Origin: a virus
Reading direction: 5' to 3' (one strand)
DNA: 41,482 nt
IMG/VR virus record: IMGVR_UViG_3300035459_000040
Location: 1-41,482 of that record
Shown here: positions 30,804 to 38,362 of the stretch, piece after piece
Layout of the letters: each line of letters starts with the position of its first letter
Position numbering within the stretch: the first letter of the stretch is position 1
Made by a program: the position numbers and the translations under genes
The notes under the pieces: model-generated
What the model was told of the DNA's origin: nothing
What the model saw: the letters and a program-made list of their open reading frames with translations, nothing else
Database searches by the model: none

Positions 30804-32075
30804 TTAGCTTGCTGACGGGCTTGAAGGCACGCCGTAGACGAATGCGGCCGGCCGGAAGATCGGAAGCATAATCCGCTCTTCTGCCCTGATCGCAATCATG
30901 TTCCGGGTGAAGAAGTCTTCATGCTGTTCTGCAATCTGCACGTTGGCCTCTTCCCGATCGTACAGCGTGGCGCCCATTCCGAAGGCTCCGCAGAGAGCGT
31001 TGCCCTGGATGATTGATTCCGACTGAACGACAGGCAGACCCCAGATGCGTGAGCCGAGCATCGTGTTCGGATCGCCGATGATATAGCGCCCCACTTTATC
31101 CTTCTCCAGTTCGACCTCAACCCAATCCAGCGGATTGGCGACGAAGCCTGTGGCAGGGAACCGGGCCGCAAGAACCTGGGCGATCATTCGACGCAGTCCA
31201 TCGATGCCTGTGTCTCCCGGTTGTGGGTTGTAGACCTGAGCCAGGAGCGTGATGCCTTCGAGGTTCGGGGCAATGCCACTTCCATAAAGAACCTGCAGTT
31301 CCTCTTCGAGCAGGAGCGAGTAAAGCAACTGCGTGTCGATGAAGCCGCGCAGCACAGGAGCGTCGGCAAGGATCTGTTTCGAGGCCGGCAGCCAGGTTGC
31401 GATCGTGGAAGCAACAGCCTGTTCCTCCTTGAATCGCATGTCAGCCCTCGGCTTCGGATCGCCTTCAGCAACGACGTTCGCATTGCCGTTCAACTGGCCG
31501 CTCGATCCAGACTCGGATCCGAACATCAGCGAACGGACATATTGCAGGACCGGCGTTGAGATCGGTGTAACAGTCAGGATGTCCCGAAGCCGCAACTGTT
31601 GGTTCGGCACGGGCTGGATGATACCCGGAACGCGAAACGGGATAACGAGGTCGCCCGCACTACCGGGAGTTCCAAGAACTTCCTTGCGGAAGCTCTTGAC
31701 ACTGATACTCATCGGCCGCACGCTTTGAATCGATTTACCCGTAAGAGCCTTGATCTCGTCGTTCTCGATGACGAGTTGCCCTGCGGATTCTGGTTTTTCC
31801 CCGACTCCACTGGCCAACCCCGCAGCGTTGAACTTCACTTCGAGTTCGTCGATGCGCTTCTGCATTTCCTTCTTCATCGCCTCACGGCCATCGTCAGCGA
31901 GCTTGCCAAAGTCCTTCAGCCTGGTCTCGATCTCCGCCTTGAGAGCGGCAACACCGGGACCGGCTTTCTTCACCTCTTTGTCCAGTTCGTCCAGCTTCTC
32001 CTCGATACCCTTGAACGCCTTGGACTGCTTCTCGACAAGTTCTTTGATCTCCGTGTCGTCTTCGACTTTCATCAT
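30804..32075 (-). CDS. Major capsid protein (HK97 fold) with N-terminal scaffold domain
   Basis: 423 residues. The first about 110 residues are a coiled coil (EKLDELDKEVKKAGPGVAAL and after) typical of the HK97 delta/scaffold domain, cut off by the prohead protease. The body begins near residue 120 with SVKSFRKEVLGTPGSAGDLV, contains NLEGITLLAQ and IIGDPNTMLGSRIWGLPVV, and ends with FRPAAFVYG. It overlaps the protease gene by ATGA. It is the most abundant virion protein. Confidence 0.92.
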   Translation of the reverse strand: MMKVEDDTEIKELVEKQSKAFKGIEEKLDELDKEVKKAGPGVAALKAEIETRLKDFGKLADDGREAMKKEMQKRIDELEVKFNAAGLASGVGEKPESAGQLVIENDEIKALTGKSIQSVRPMSISVKSFRKEVLGTPGSAGDLVIPFRVPGIIQPVPNQQLRLRDILTVTPISTPVLQYVRSLMFGSESGSSGQLNGNANVVAEGDPKPRADMRFKEEQAVASTIATWLPASKQILADAPVLRGFIDTQLLYSLLLEEELQVLYGSGIAPNLEGITLLAQVYNPQPGDTGIDGLRRMIAQVLAARFPATGFVANPLDWVEVELEKDKVGRYIIGDPNTMLGSRIWGLPVVQSESIIQGNALCGAFGMGATLYDREEANVQIAEQHEDFFTRNMIAIRAEERIMLPIFRPAAFVYGVPSSPSAS

Positions 32076-32869
32076 TGTCGTAGCCTTTCGTTGAGTGATT
32101 CCATATCGTGAATTTGCTTCCTGAGCATCGATGCGATCTCGGACCGCGAAGCCTTTTGCGATGCCTCTTCGATTGCGGCTATGCGCGGATCGTCGAGGAC
32201 GAGGCTTTTAGCGAAATCCATTATGCCCTGTTGAAACTGTCTGATCCAGATCTCCAATGTCATCGCTGTATCATCCGTTACCACGTCGGTGAGTGCGCGA
32301 TTGATGTTGTCGATCTGATCGAATGCTTTTGACCAATCCTTGACTGACTTGAACCCGAGGAACGGCGTCTGATCGTTCGCTCCCCAGGTGACTGCAGAGC
32401 CATCCCACAACCTGAGCTCGAGCAAACGCGTTGGCTCATCCTGCGTTCGCTCCTGCTTGACCACGTCATAACCGATGGAGTGCTCGTTGATCACGCCGTC
32501 CTGGTAGAGCACCATCGTGTCCTTGCCATAGGATGTCGGACTGATCTTCGATTCGAAGTAGAGCCCCGTCTTGTCTTCCTTGAGAACCGTTGGCCGGCCG
32601 AGCAGCAACTCCGGCCTGTGCTGACGAAGGAATGCAACCCGGTTTGATCCTGAGGGCCCTCGCTCTCTGATGGATCGCCTGAACGCTCCCGGCACGACGA
32701 TCTCGTTGTCGGAGTCGACGTTGTTGAAGGCCGAGAAGTAGCCGGTGATGATCCCGTTCTTCACGTCGACGTCTTTGACCATCGAGGCGAACTCGCAGTG
32801 TTGATGCGTTGCCATGCCTTTGATTCGGTAGAGGTCAGGCAAAGGTTCGATACCGTTGTTCTTCTTCAT
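32072..32869 (-). CDS. HK97-type prohead protease
   Basis: 265 residues of the S78-like (herpesvirus-assemblin fold) protease. Catalytic residues are H84 (in AFLRQHRPELLL) and S131 (in NEHSIGYDVV). Conserved GYFSAFNNVDSDNEIVVPGA near the N-terminus matches the family. It removes the capsid scaffold domain during maturation. The C-terminal third is helical. The gene starts four bases after the MuF-intein stop and is followed by the capsid gene. Confidence 0.92.
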   Translation of the reverse strand: MKKNNGIEPLPDLYRIKGMATHQHCEFASMVKDVDVKNGIITGYFSAFNNVDSDNEIVVPGAFRRSIRERGPSGSNRVAFLRQHRPELLLGRPTVLKEDKTGLYFESKISPTSYGKDTMVLYQDGVINEHSIGYDVVKQERTQDEPTRLLELRLWDGSAVTWGANDQTPFLGFKSVKDWSKAFDQIDNINRALTDVVTDDTAMTLEIWIRQFQQGIMDFAKSLVLDDPRIAAIEEASQKASRSEIASMLRKQIHDMESLNERLRQ

Positions 32870-32873
32870 CGCT

Positions 32874-34517
32874 TCAACCCTTTCTCAAGTAACCGATCGT
32901 GCAACGACAGTTGGAAATGACGATGCCATTTGCTATATTCAAGCCGTAGACAGACTGGAGGTCATACACATGCCCAGAAAACTTGAAATAGCGAACATCA
33001 ACAACCTCATCGGTCTCTATCGCAAGGGAATGTCGATGAATCAACTTTCGAAGAGAGCCGGTATCGCGCGACCCACGTTGATGCGACATTTCGCCGAGAG
33101 CGGCGTCGTCACGAGAACTCAGTCCCAATCGGAGGCTTTGAAATGGTCCCGACTTAAGAGGAACAGGATCGCTGTTGAACGACAATGCGCGGCCGCATGG
33201 GATGCTCGTCGTGGACAAAAAGACCCTATGGAGCGGAGGATACGGAGAGCCAGAACTATGTATCATCGACTCCTCAGGGTTGGCAAGTTGGAAGGCGAGC
33301 TCGCCAGCATTCTGCGACTCCGCGGGGTTGCCGTTGAGCAGCAATTCCCCGTGAGGAACTACAACCTCGACATCGCCATTCCCAAAGATCGCGTCGCCGT
33401 GGAGATCGAAACCTCGAACCACTACGACACGAACGGGGTGCGAAAGAGAGAGCGACTCGAATATCTTCTCCACCGCGGTTGGAGCGTCCTTATCGTCTTT
33501 ACACCTTGGCCCAGCAAGGGCGTTCATCCGAACATTCCCTCGCTTGCAAACAAGTTCATCGCCTTCCGCGAGGCCGCCCGCAGGAACAAGTCCTCGCGTG
33601 GTCATTATGGGGTGATTGAGAGTAACGGAGAGCCGACGACCGCCGCGTGTTGCGATCTCGATGGCCGGGCCAGAATAGACGGATTTTAATACTGCGTTGA
33701 AATCGCCCTCCATCGTTGCCCCGGGCAAGAGACAGTTGATGACGTTCCCCGCGCTCCCGCTTGGATCGCCAGGGAACTGCATCGGCTCAACGCCGGCGGG
33801 ACGCATAGGGACATCGAACAAATCGTCCAGCTCCGCCTCCTTCGAATCCATGTGCCAGTGATCGAACTCGTCCGTCGGCTTAAGTCCCCTGGTTGCATCG
33901 TCCCTTGTCGAGATCCATTGCTTCCTGACGTCCGCGCCAGAACTCTTCGCCCCCATTAACGAACCCCAGTTAGAGGCGCTCAGAGTTTCCGTATGCGCTA
34001 TGACCATCGCTCGCTTGGCGATGATCTGCTCAAGGATGACGTTCGAGTTGATCGCAGCGGCAATCTCCCTCAGCGACTTGCCTTCTCCAGTCATCTCATC
34101 CACGATCGACATGATGCGCTTGCGCGTCTCGTCGTTAATCTGTGTGATTTTCGCTCCGCCTTGCGTCGAGAGATAATCTGACACTCGTCGTTCCCAACTT
34201 GCAGTCTGGCCGGCAGTGGCTTTGATCGAGTCCAGAACCTTGGCAGCGAAGAGCGGGGCAATCATCATATACAGCCGATGATAGACCGCCGTGATGAGCG
34301 GCTTCGAACTCTCGATCGAGCGGGTGATGTTGTCGTGCAGCTCGCCGGAATAGGCCGTGTGATCAATCGCTTCAGCGGCAAGGTGAGTCTGCGATCTCAG
34401 GGCCGCTGCGATCTTGATGTTCGCCCATGAGGTATAGCGGGACCGCTCTGCGTGTGCGCCAAGCCAGGCCATGCGCTTCTGCTCTTCGGATCGGTTCTCT
34501 AAGGGCGACCAGTTCAA
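32874..34517 (-). CDS. MuF-like head morphogenesis protein containing an intein
   Basis: 547 residues. Residues 1-261 are the Mu gpF-like minor head protein (VIAHTETLSASNWGSLMGAK near 172, HWHMDSKEAELDDLFD, then FPGDPSGSAGNVIN). Residues 262-536 are an intein, and 537-547 (CRCTIGYLRKG) complete the MuF motif NCRC. Splicing should give a 272-residue extein. MuF proteins sit inside the procapsid near the portal and take part in head assembly. The gene overlaps the portal stop by ATGA. Without splicing the conserved CRC end would be displaced from its fold, so splicing is probably essential for the head. Confidence 0.88.
   Translation of the reverse strand: MNWSPLENRSEEQKRMAWLGAHAERSRYTSWANIKIAAALRSQTHLAAEAIDHTAYSGELHDNITRSIESSKPLITAVYHRLYMMIAPLFAAKVLDSIKATAGQTASWERRVSDYLSTQGGAKITQINDETRKRIMSIVDEMTGEGKSLREIAAAINSNVILEQIIAKRAMVIAHTETLSASNWGSLMGAKSSGADVRKQWISTRDDATRGLKPTDEFDHWHMDSKEAELDDLFDVPMRPAGVEPMQFPGDPSGSAGNVINCLLPGATMEGDFNAVLKSVYSGPAIEIATRGGRRLSVTLNHPIMTTRGLVPAGGLAEGDELVCKRGNVRMNALAGPRCKDDKDAPTAVEKIFESLSLSHPVRVVVVRGFDLHGDAIFGNGDVEVVVPHGELLLNGNPAESQNAGELAFQLANPEESMIHSSGSPYPPLHRVFLSTTSIPCGRALSFNSDPVPLKSGPFQSLRLGLSSRDDAALGEMSHQRGSRDTGSLRKLIHRHSLAIETDEVVDVRYFKFSGHVYDLQSVYGLNIANGIVISNCRCTIGYLRKG
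32911..32939 (+). promoter_or_regulatory. Candidate promoter of the antisense endonuclease gene
   Basis: Plus-strand TTGGAA (32911-32916), a 17-base spacer and TATATT (32934-32939) precede the endonuclease ATG by 31 bases, with GGAGG between. Both boxes lie within the intein; the -35 begins at its second base from the C-terminal border. The -10 is the complement of the intein's Asn-Ile codons and the -35 overlaps its final Ser-Asn codons. The score is good for sigma-70 but not proved. Confidence 0.55.
32970..33689 (+). CDS. Vsr-like (EDxHD-type) homing endonuclease, antisense within the intein
   Basis: 239 residues on the strand opposite the intein. An N-terminal HTH (residues 12-45: LIGLYRKGMSMNQLSKRAGI...) and a basic linker lead to a Vsr-like nuclease core: LEGELASILRLRGVAVEQQF (E110, Q124), YNLDIAIP (D134), VAVEIETSNHY (E145, E147, H151), then RLEYLLHRGWSVLIVF. 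This is the pattern of the EDxHD homing endonucleases (Vsr-like; type example I-Bth0305I). Ribosome site GGAGG is at 32957-32961, 8 bases from ATG 32970. The stop is at 33687-33689, inside the intein. Its cut site is probably the intein-less MuF gene. Every codon is the exact reverse complement of an intein codon. Confidence 0.82.
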   Translation: MPRKLEIANINNLIGLYRKGMSMNQLSKRAGIARPTLMRHFAESGVVTRTQSQSEALKWSRLKRNRIAVERQCAAAWDARRGQKDPMERRIRRARTMYHRLLRVGKLEGELASILRLRGVAVEQQFPVRNYNLDIAIPKDRVAVEIETSNHYDTNGVRKRERLEYLLHRGWSVLIVFTPWPSKGVHPNIPSLANKFIAFREAARRNKSSRGHYGVIESNGEPTTAACCDLDGRARIDGF

Positions 34518-35926
34518 GGCTCAACTCCCATCTTCTTCAGGTATGCGATCGCTTCCTCGAGTTGCTGTTGCTGTCCGGCCGGCGTCGGAGGCTTGACTCC
34601 GGAGGCGGCTGCCTCAAGGTCGGCCTCAGAGAAGATTTGTGCTCCCATCGGGATCAGGCGAATGTTGCCGACGTCGCCGATCTCCGATTCACCGATCTTC
34701 TTCAATGCGTCGTTCATTGTGTAAAGCCCCACCTGCCATGCCTTCGTTGCCCGGTCCATTACTGCGGTCCGTTCTTCCTGCAGGATCTCTATTCCGTTGA
34801 TGTCAAAGTCCAGCCAGATCGTATTCGGGTTTCTCTCCCATTGCGGCACGAGCCAGCGATTAAGCCCGTCGCGAAGCGAAGCCATCTCAGGGATGATCTT
34901 GCCATAGTAGAAATAGCGGATCGCCTCTGGCATCGAATTGTAGGTCTTGTGCTCCGAGTCGCCGAGCAGTTCAGGCGGCATCTCAAAACCCATCGCTATC
35001 TGGTTGGCTGTGATCTTGAAGCCGTTGACCCAGTCGATGTCTTTCGGGTTGAAGGCGATGTCCTGCCACTTGATCGTTGCCCCGGTGACGATCGGAAGGC
35101 CGCGCTTGTCTCCGCTTTGATCTTCGATGAACTGATCACGGATGTCGTCCCGGGTCTTCTTGTCCCCCGCTTTCAGTCCTTCAACCGAGAGCACGCCAGG
35201 CATCCGGAACAGATTCTGGGCGAGTGTCGTGTTCGTATCTGTAAAGGAGTTCGTCATCGTGATCTGCTTGAGTAATACCTCAAGCGGAGAAAGTCCGATG
35301 CGCCTGGAGTCCAGTCTCGGATCGAAGTACCGCAGATGCAGCATGTCCTCCTTGGCAACGGGCTTGTGATGGATCGTGTAACTGTCAACTGGCTGCGGAT
35401 AGGGACCGGCCTTCACTTCGACCACGGAAGGAGAGATCGGGAAGATCATCTTGATCTTACCTGAATCGGGACCGGTGCCAAGTCTGCCGCCCCAGATGAA
35501 GGAGTTACCCATGATGTGCTTGAAGGCAATGACCGACTCTACGAACTCACTCCAGGTCTGCAGGTAGTTGGGATTATAGAACAGGTCGTTCAGCGGATGG
35601 GCGTCGTTCGCCTCGAGAGCTTCATCCTTCATCGCCCGCGTCTCTCGTGATGCAATGCTCATCTTCTGCAGGGACTTGAACCGCTCGAATGACTTTACAT
35701 TCTTGACATCATAGACGCGCCAGGGAATGGCTGCGCACTTGGTTGTGATCTGGCGAATCGCCGAGAAGACATAGACGTTCGATCCATAGCCCTTGTCAGC
35801 GAACGACTCCGGATCCGCTTTCATCCACACCGTTGAGTAGCGCGGGGAGAAGGCGAACGTCTGGAATGCGTTCGTGAACGGGATGATCGATTTCAACCGC
35901 TGAAGGAAGCCGGGTTTGCCAGCCAT
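34514..35926 (-). CDS. Portal protein (HK97-type)
   Basis: 470 residues with VFSAIRQITTKCAAIPWRVY, LFYNPNYLQTWSEFVESVIA, HLRYFDPRL, NMTNSFTD-like and GFEMPPELLGDSEHKTYNSM segments, all characteristic of the HK97 portal family. Twelve copies form the DNA entry ring. The gene lies between large terminase and MuF genes, the standard order. The start is ATG 35926 with GAAAGG upstream. Residues about 380-440 form the wing and clip area. Confidence 0.92.
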   Translation of the reverse strand: MAGKPGFLQRLKSIIPFTNAFQTFAFSPRYSTVWMKADPESFADKGYGSNVYVFSAIRQITTKCAAIPWRVYDVKNVKSFERFKSLQKMSIASRETRAMKDEALEANDAHPLNDLFYNPNYLQTWSEFVESVIAFKHIMGNSFIWGGRLGTGPDSGKIKMIFPISPSVVEVKAGPYPQPVDSYTIHHKPVAKEDMLHLRYFDPRLDSRRIGLSPLEVLLKQITMTNSFTDTNTTLAQNLFRMPGVLSVEGLKAGDKKTRDDIRDQFIEDQSGDKRGLPIVTGATIKWQDIAFNPKDIDWVNGFKITANQIAMGFEMPPELLGDSEHKTYNSMPEAIRYFYYGKIIPEMASLRDGLNRWLVPQWERNPNTIWLDFDINGIEILQEERTAVMDRATKAWQVGLYTMNDALKKIGESEIGDVGNIRLIPMGAQIFSEADLEAAASGVKPPTPAGQQQQLEEAIAYLKKMGVEP

Positions 35927-35938
35927 GTCTGAGTCCTT

Positions 35939-37150
35939 TCAACGAAGCCGGGCGAAGGAGATGTCGCCTCGTCCGTCTCGCAAGCTCTTCAAATGCGTAT
36001 AGAGCGCATACCGTTTTGCATCCATCAGGTGGTTCTTGAATTTGATCGGTTCATCCATGCGCTTGCCGTTCTTGTCTGTCTTCCACTTGTAGGCTGCACG
36101 TTCAGCATGCAGATTCACATTCGATGACCGGCTGTAGAGCTTCAGGCCCTTGACGAACTGAATGCCGGCGATAACGCTATCGGCTCCCTTGTCGGCAGGA
36201 AGGACGTTGAAGCCTGCGCCGTGAATCTCTGCGATCCGGTTCGGGTCCTCTGCGTCTGCATAGATCTCGCAGTTCTTATCCTTGATGAGAGACTCAAGGC
36301 GCTGGATGAGCCGGGCATTGGTAAGCCCCGATTCATAGAGCAGTTCCGTGAGGTAAAATCGCATGTCCTTGATCCCGATCTCAAGCAGTGCCGTCGGATT
36401 GTTGAAGCCGAAGTCGATTCCGTAGATCGTTTCCTCCGGCTCAGGATAACTGACAAGGATGTCATAGGGCCGATAAATGACGTTTGATCTGTGGCCCCGC
36501 TTACCCAGTCCGTAGATTGACCAACTCTCAGGATCTGCATCTTCGAGCAACTCGATCTCCCGGATGATCTCATCAGGCAAGAACTCTTTGGCATCGAGAT
36601 AGGTAGACTCAAGGATTGTGCAGTCTTCAGGCCGGGATTGCATAAGTTCATAGATCCACAACTCTTCGTCTGAGGGGTTGTAATCGAAGAAGATCTGCCC
36701 GCGTGTGCGCCAGTTGAGTTGTTTGAAATCCTCGATCGCAAATTCGTTCGCCTCGTTAAGCCACAGATAATCACGCTTGCGGCCTCTGATTTTCTGAGGC
36801 TCGTCAAGCCCGAAGAACTCGAACTCGTTGCCATGCAGCCGGTAGATGTTCTCTGATTTGTTGTGGCACGCATCGTCATAGAGTCCATATTCTTCAAACA
36901 GTGTGAAGAAGTCTTTCATCGCACTCGACCTGAGGGAGGGCATTGTTTTCCTGACTATCGAAATGACAAGCCCCGTCTCTTCGAGTGACTTGATGATCAG
37001 CCGCTGTGCAATCGAGTACGTCTTGCTTGAACGCGTGCCACCCTGGTTGATAACGAACCGGGTCGTGGCGTTGATGTTGCGCTCAAGTACGTTGGTTCCT
37101 TTGATCTCGAGTACATCTGCTTCATTTTTCGTCAGGACTTCGATGCTCAT
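35939..37150 (-). CDS. terL: Terminase large subunit (Terminase_3/PBSX-like)
   Basis: 403 residues from ATG 37150 (a TTG four codons upstream is an alternative). The Walker A motif GGTRSSKT is at 37-44, Walker B WLNEAN at about 125-130. The RNase-H-like nuclease aspartates appear in IYGIDFGFNNP, EIYADAEDPNR and LMDAKRYAL. The ATPase pumps DNA and the nuclease cuts the concatemer. It matches the PBSX/Terminase_3 family. PBSX-related enzymes often package by headful, which fits the circular contig. It overlaps TerS by 29 bases. Confidence 0.93.
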   Translation of the reverse strand: MSIEVLTKNEADVLEIKGTNVLERNINATTRFVINQGGTRSSKTYSIAQRLIIKSLEETGLVISIVRKTMPSLRSSAMKDFFTLFEEYGLYDDACHNKSENIYRLHGNEFEFFGLDEPQKIRGRKRDYLWLNEANEFAIEDFKQLNWRTRGQIFFDYNPSDEELWIYELMQSRPEDCTILESTYLDAKEFLPDEIIREIELLEDADPESWSIYGLGKRGHRSNVIYRPYDILVSYPEPEETIYGIDFGFNNPTALLEIGIKDMRFYLTELLYESGLTNARLIQRLESLIKDKNCEIYADAEDPNRIAEIHGAGFNVLPADKGADSVIAGIQFVKGLKLYSRSSNVNLHAERAAYKWKTDKNGKRMDEPIKFKNHLMDAKRYALYTHLKSLRDGRGDISFARLR

Positions 37151-37715
37151 TGACGATGACAACCTTTACGATTTGAGGCACGAGCGGCGCCCCATCTTTG
37201 CCTGTGACTTCATGCTTCTCGGCGAACATCTCTCTCTGCTTCCCCAGAAGTTCAAGTGGACCCTTCTTATCGTGCAGTTTGAATTTCACGCCGCCTTCTC
37301 GGGTGATCGTGATCTGCGATACCGCTGCGAGATGATCGCGTGAGAGTTTGCTCCAGTCTTTGAGCATCACATCGCCGACGGGAATTTCAGTTGGAGGAGT
37401 TGCCGATGGATTTGCAGTTGACGGCGCGGGAGCTTTGAACTCCACGAAATCACCGATGTTGGAAAACGCACACTTCGCCAACTCTCGCATGATCGTGCCC
37501 TGAGTGATGAAGAGTTCTTTCTGGAGGGCGAGCTGACGCTTGCGGATATAACCTTCAATTTTAGGCTTCCTTAGCATCTTGAAAGCCTGAACGCCGGCGA
37601 CGTTTGCGTTCTTCACCTTGTAACCGGCACGGACATAGGCGGCTGAACCGTTGTAGTCGGTCAGGTATTCGTCGGCGAATCGCTGCTCTTTCGGTTTCAG
37701 TCCGGTGCTTTTCAA
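37122..37715 (-). CDS. terS: Terminase small subunit
   Basis: 197 residues of the Terminase_2 family. The N-terminus, KEQRFADEYLTDYNGSAAYV followed by RAGY, is the HTH that binds pac/cos DNA, and the middle has KRQLALQKELFITQGTIMRE. The C-terminal half (FKLHDKKGPLELLGKQREMF) is conserved. The start is a TTG overlapping the HNH-AP2 stop, which supports coupling to the gene before it; a downstream ATG is not obvious. Confidence 0.88.
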   Translation of the reverse strand: MKSTGLKPKEQRFADEYLTDYNGSAAYVRAGYKVKNANVAGVQAFKMLRKPKIEGYIRKRQLALQKELFITQGTIMRELAKCAFSNIGDFVEFKAPAPSTANPSATPPTEIPVGDVMLKDWSKLSRDHLAAVSQITITREGGVKFKLHDKKGPLELLGKQREMFAEKHEVTGKDGAPLVPQIVKVVIVNEHRSPDEK

Positions 37716-38200
37716 GTATTAACCGAGAAATTCAGCCGTGCAAATTCACCGAATTGCTCTCTCGCTTTTGCATCGTATTTTCTTGCTGCGTCAATCGGTG
37801 ATTTGAAATATCCAGCATGAATGGTCTTCCCATTAACTGAGAGATATGCTCGAAAACCATGCTTTGAGCGCGAAACACCGCGATATCCCGACGTGTTGTT
37901 CCGGTGCACCTTGCTGTTCCGCATATTTTCAGCATGACTGCAGCGCCGAAGATTCATTGTGCGGGAATTGTTGAGGCCATTACCGTCGCGATGGTCGATT
38001 ATCTCGCCCTTGGCAGCATTCATGATATATCGGTGCATGAACTCCAATGTCTGCTTCCCTCGTGCCGCTGGAATGACTCGAACAGCATAGACGAGATTTT
38101 CAGTCACACGGAGGGCATACCAATCGAATAGCGAGACACGCTCGTAGTCTTCGTCATCGACAAATGCAATTTCACCTGTGGTCAATGGAATCGTCTTCAT
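37712..38200 (-). CDS. HNH-AP2 homing-type endonuclease
   Basis: 162 residues from ATG 38200 (GTG 38206 is possible). HNH residues appear in LEFMHRYIMNA, IIDHRDGNGLNN and NMRNSKVH. They are followed by an AP2-like DNA-binding segment SGYRGVSRSKHGFRAYLSVN with GYFKSPIDAARKYD. Free-standing HNH-AP2 enzymes in phages are selfish elements that cut alleles lacking them. It lies directly upstream of the small terminase and right after a terminator, a typical intergenic home. It could also serve cos cleavage with terminase. Confidence 0.87.
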   Translation of the reverse strand: MKTIPLTTGEIAFVDDEDYERVSLFDWYALRVTENLVYAVRVIPAARGKQTLEFMHRYIMNAAKGEIIDHRDGNGLNNSRTMNLRRCSHAENMRNSKVHRNNTSGYRGVSRSKHGFRAYLSVNGKTIHAGYFKSPIDAARKYDAKAREQFGEFARLNFSVNT

Positions 38201-38216
38201 GTTCACCTATAAATAC

Positions 38217-38250
38217 AAAAACCCGTTACCGCCGTTCGAACGGTAACGGG
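38217..38250 (-). terminator. Rho-independent terminator upstream of the late genes
   Basis: On the minus strand a perfect 10-bp stem (CCCGTTACCG and CGGTAACGGG) with a 9-base loop is followed directly by TTTTTGTATTT. It ends transcription 16 bases before the HNH-AP2 start codon. No promoter is visible between it and the late genes, so readthrough or antitermination may be needed to express them. Confidence 0.88.
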
Positions 38251-38333
38251 CTCATCACAGGGAGGTTGTTATGTTCCCGAGGGTCGGTCGGGCTGGAAGA
38301 AGATACGACCTTGCAGAATGGGAAGTGTGTTAA

Positions 38334-38362
38334 AATATAGATTCTATGGCCAGTAGTCTAAA
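38334..38362 (-). promoter_or_regulatory. Candidate promoter of a short leader RNA
   Basis: Minus-strand TTTAGA (38362-38357), 17 bases, then TATATT (38339-38334). Transcription from about 38327 would meet the terminator at 38217, making an RNA near 110 bases. The -35 box overlaps the end of the small membrane protein gene. It may be a late promoter controlled by antitermination or the source of a small RNA. Confidence 0.5.

Larger units (their letters stand above)
32910..33734 (-). mobile_element. Intein in the MuF head gene
   Basis: 275 residues. Block A begins at Cys262 (CLLPGATMEGDF). Block B reads RRLSVTLNHPIMTTRG, with the TxxH motif at T299-H302. Block F is GHVYDLQSVYG, and block G ends in IANGIVISN (Asn536) before Cys537. 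The splice junctions are Asn261/Cys262 and Asn536/Cys537. The usual penultimate His is Ser535 and a block F His is not seen, as in some other phage inteins. The central about 170 residues have no in-frame LAGLIDADG or HNH endonuclease domain. Instead an endonuclease gene lies antisense inside this segment. Confidence 0.9.
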
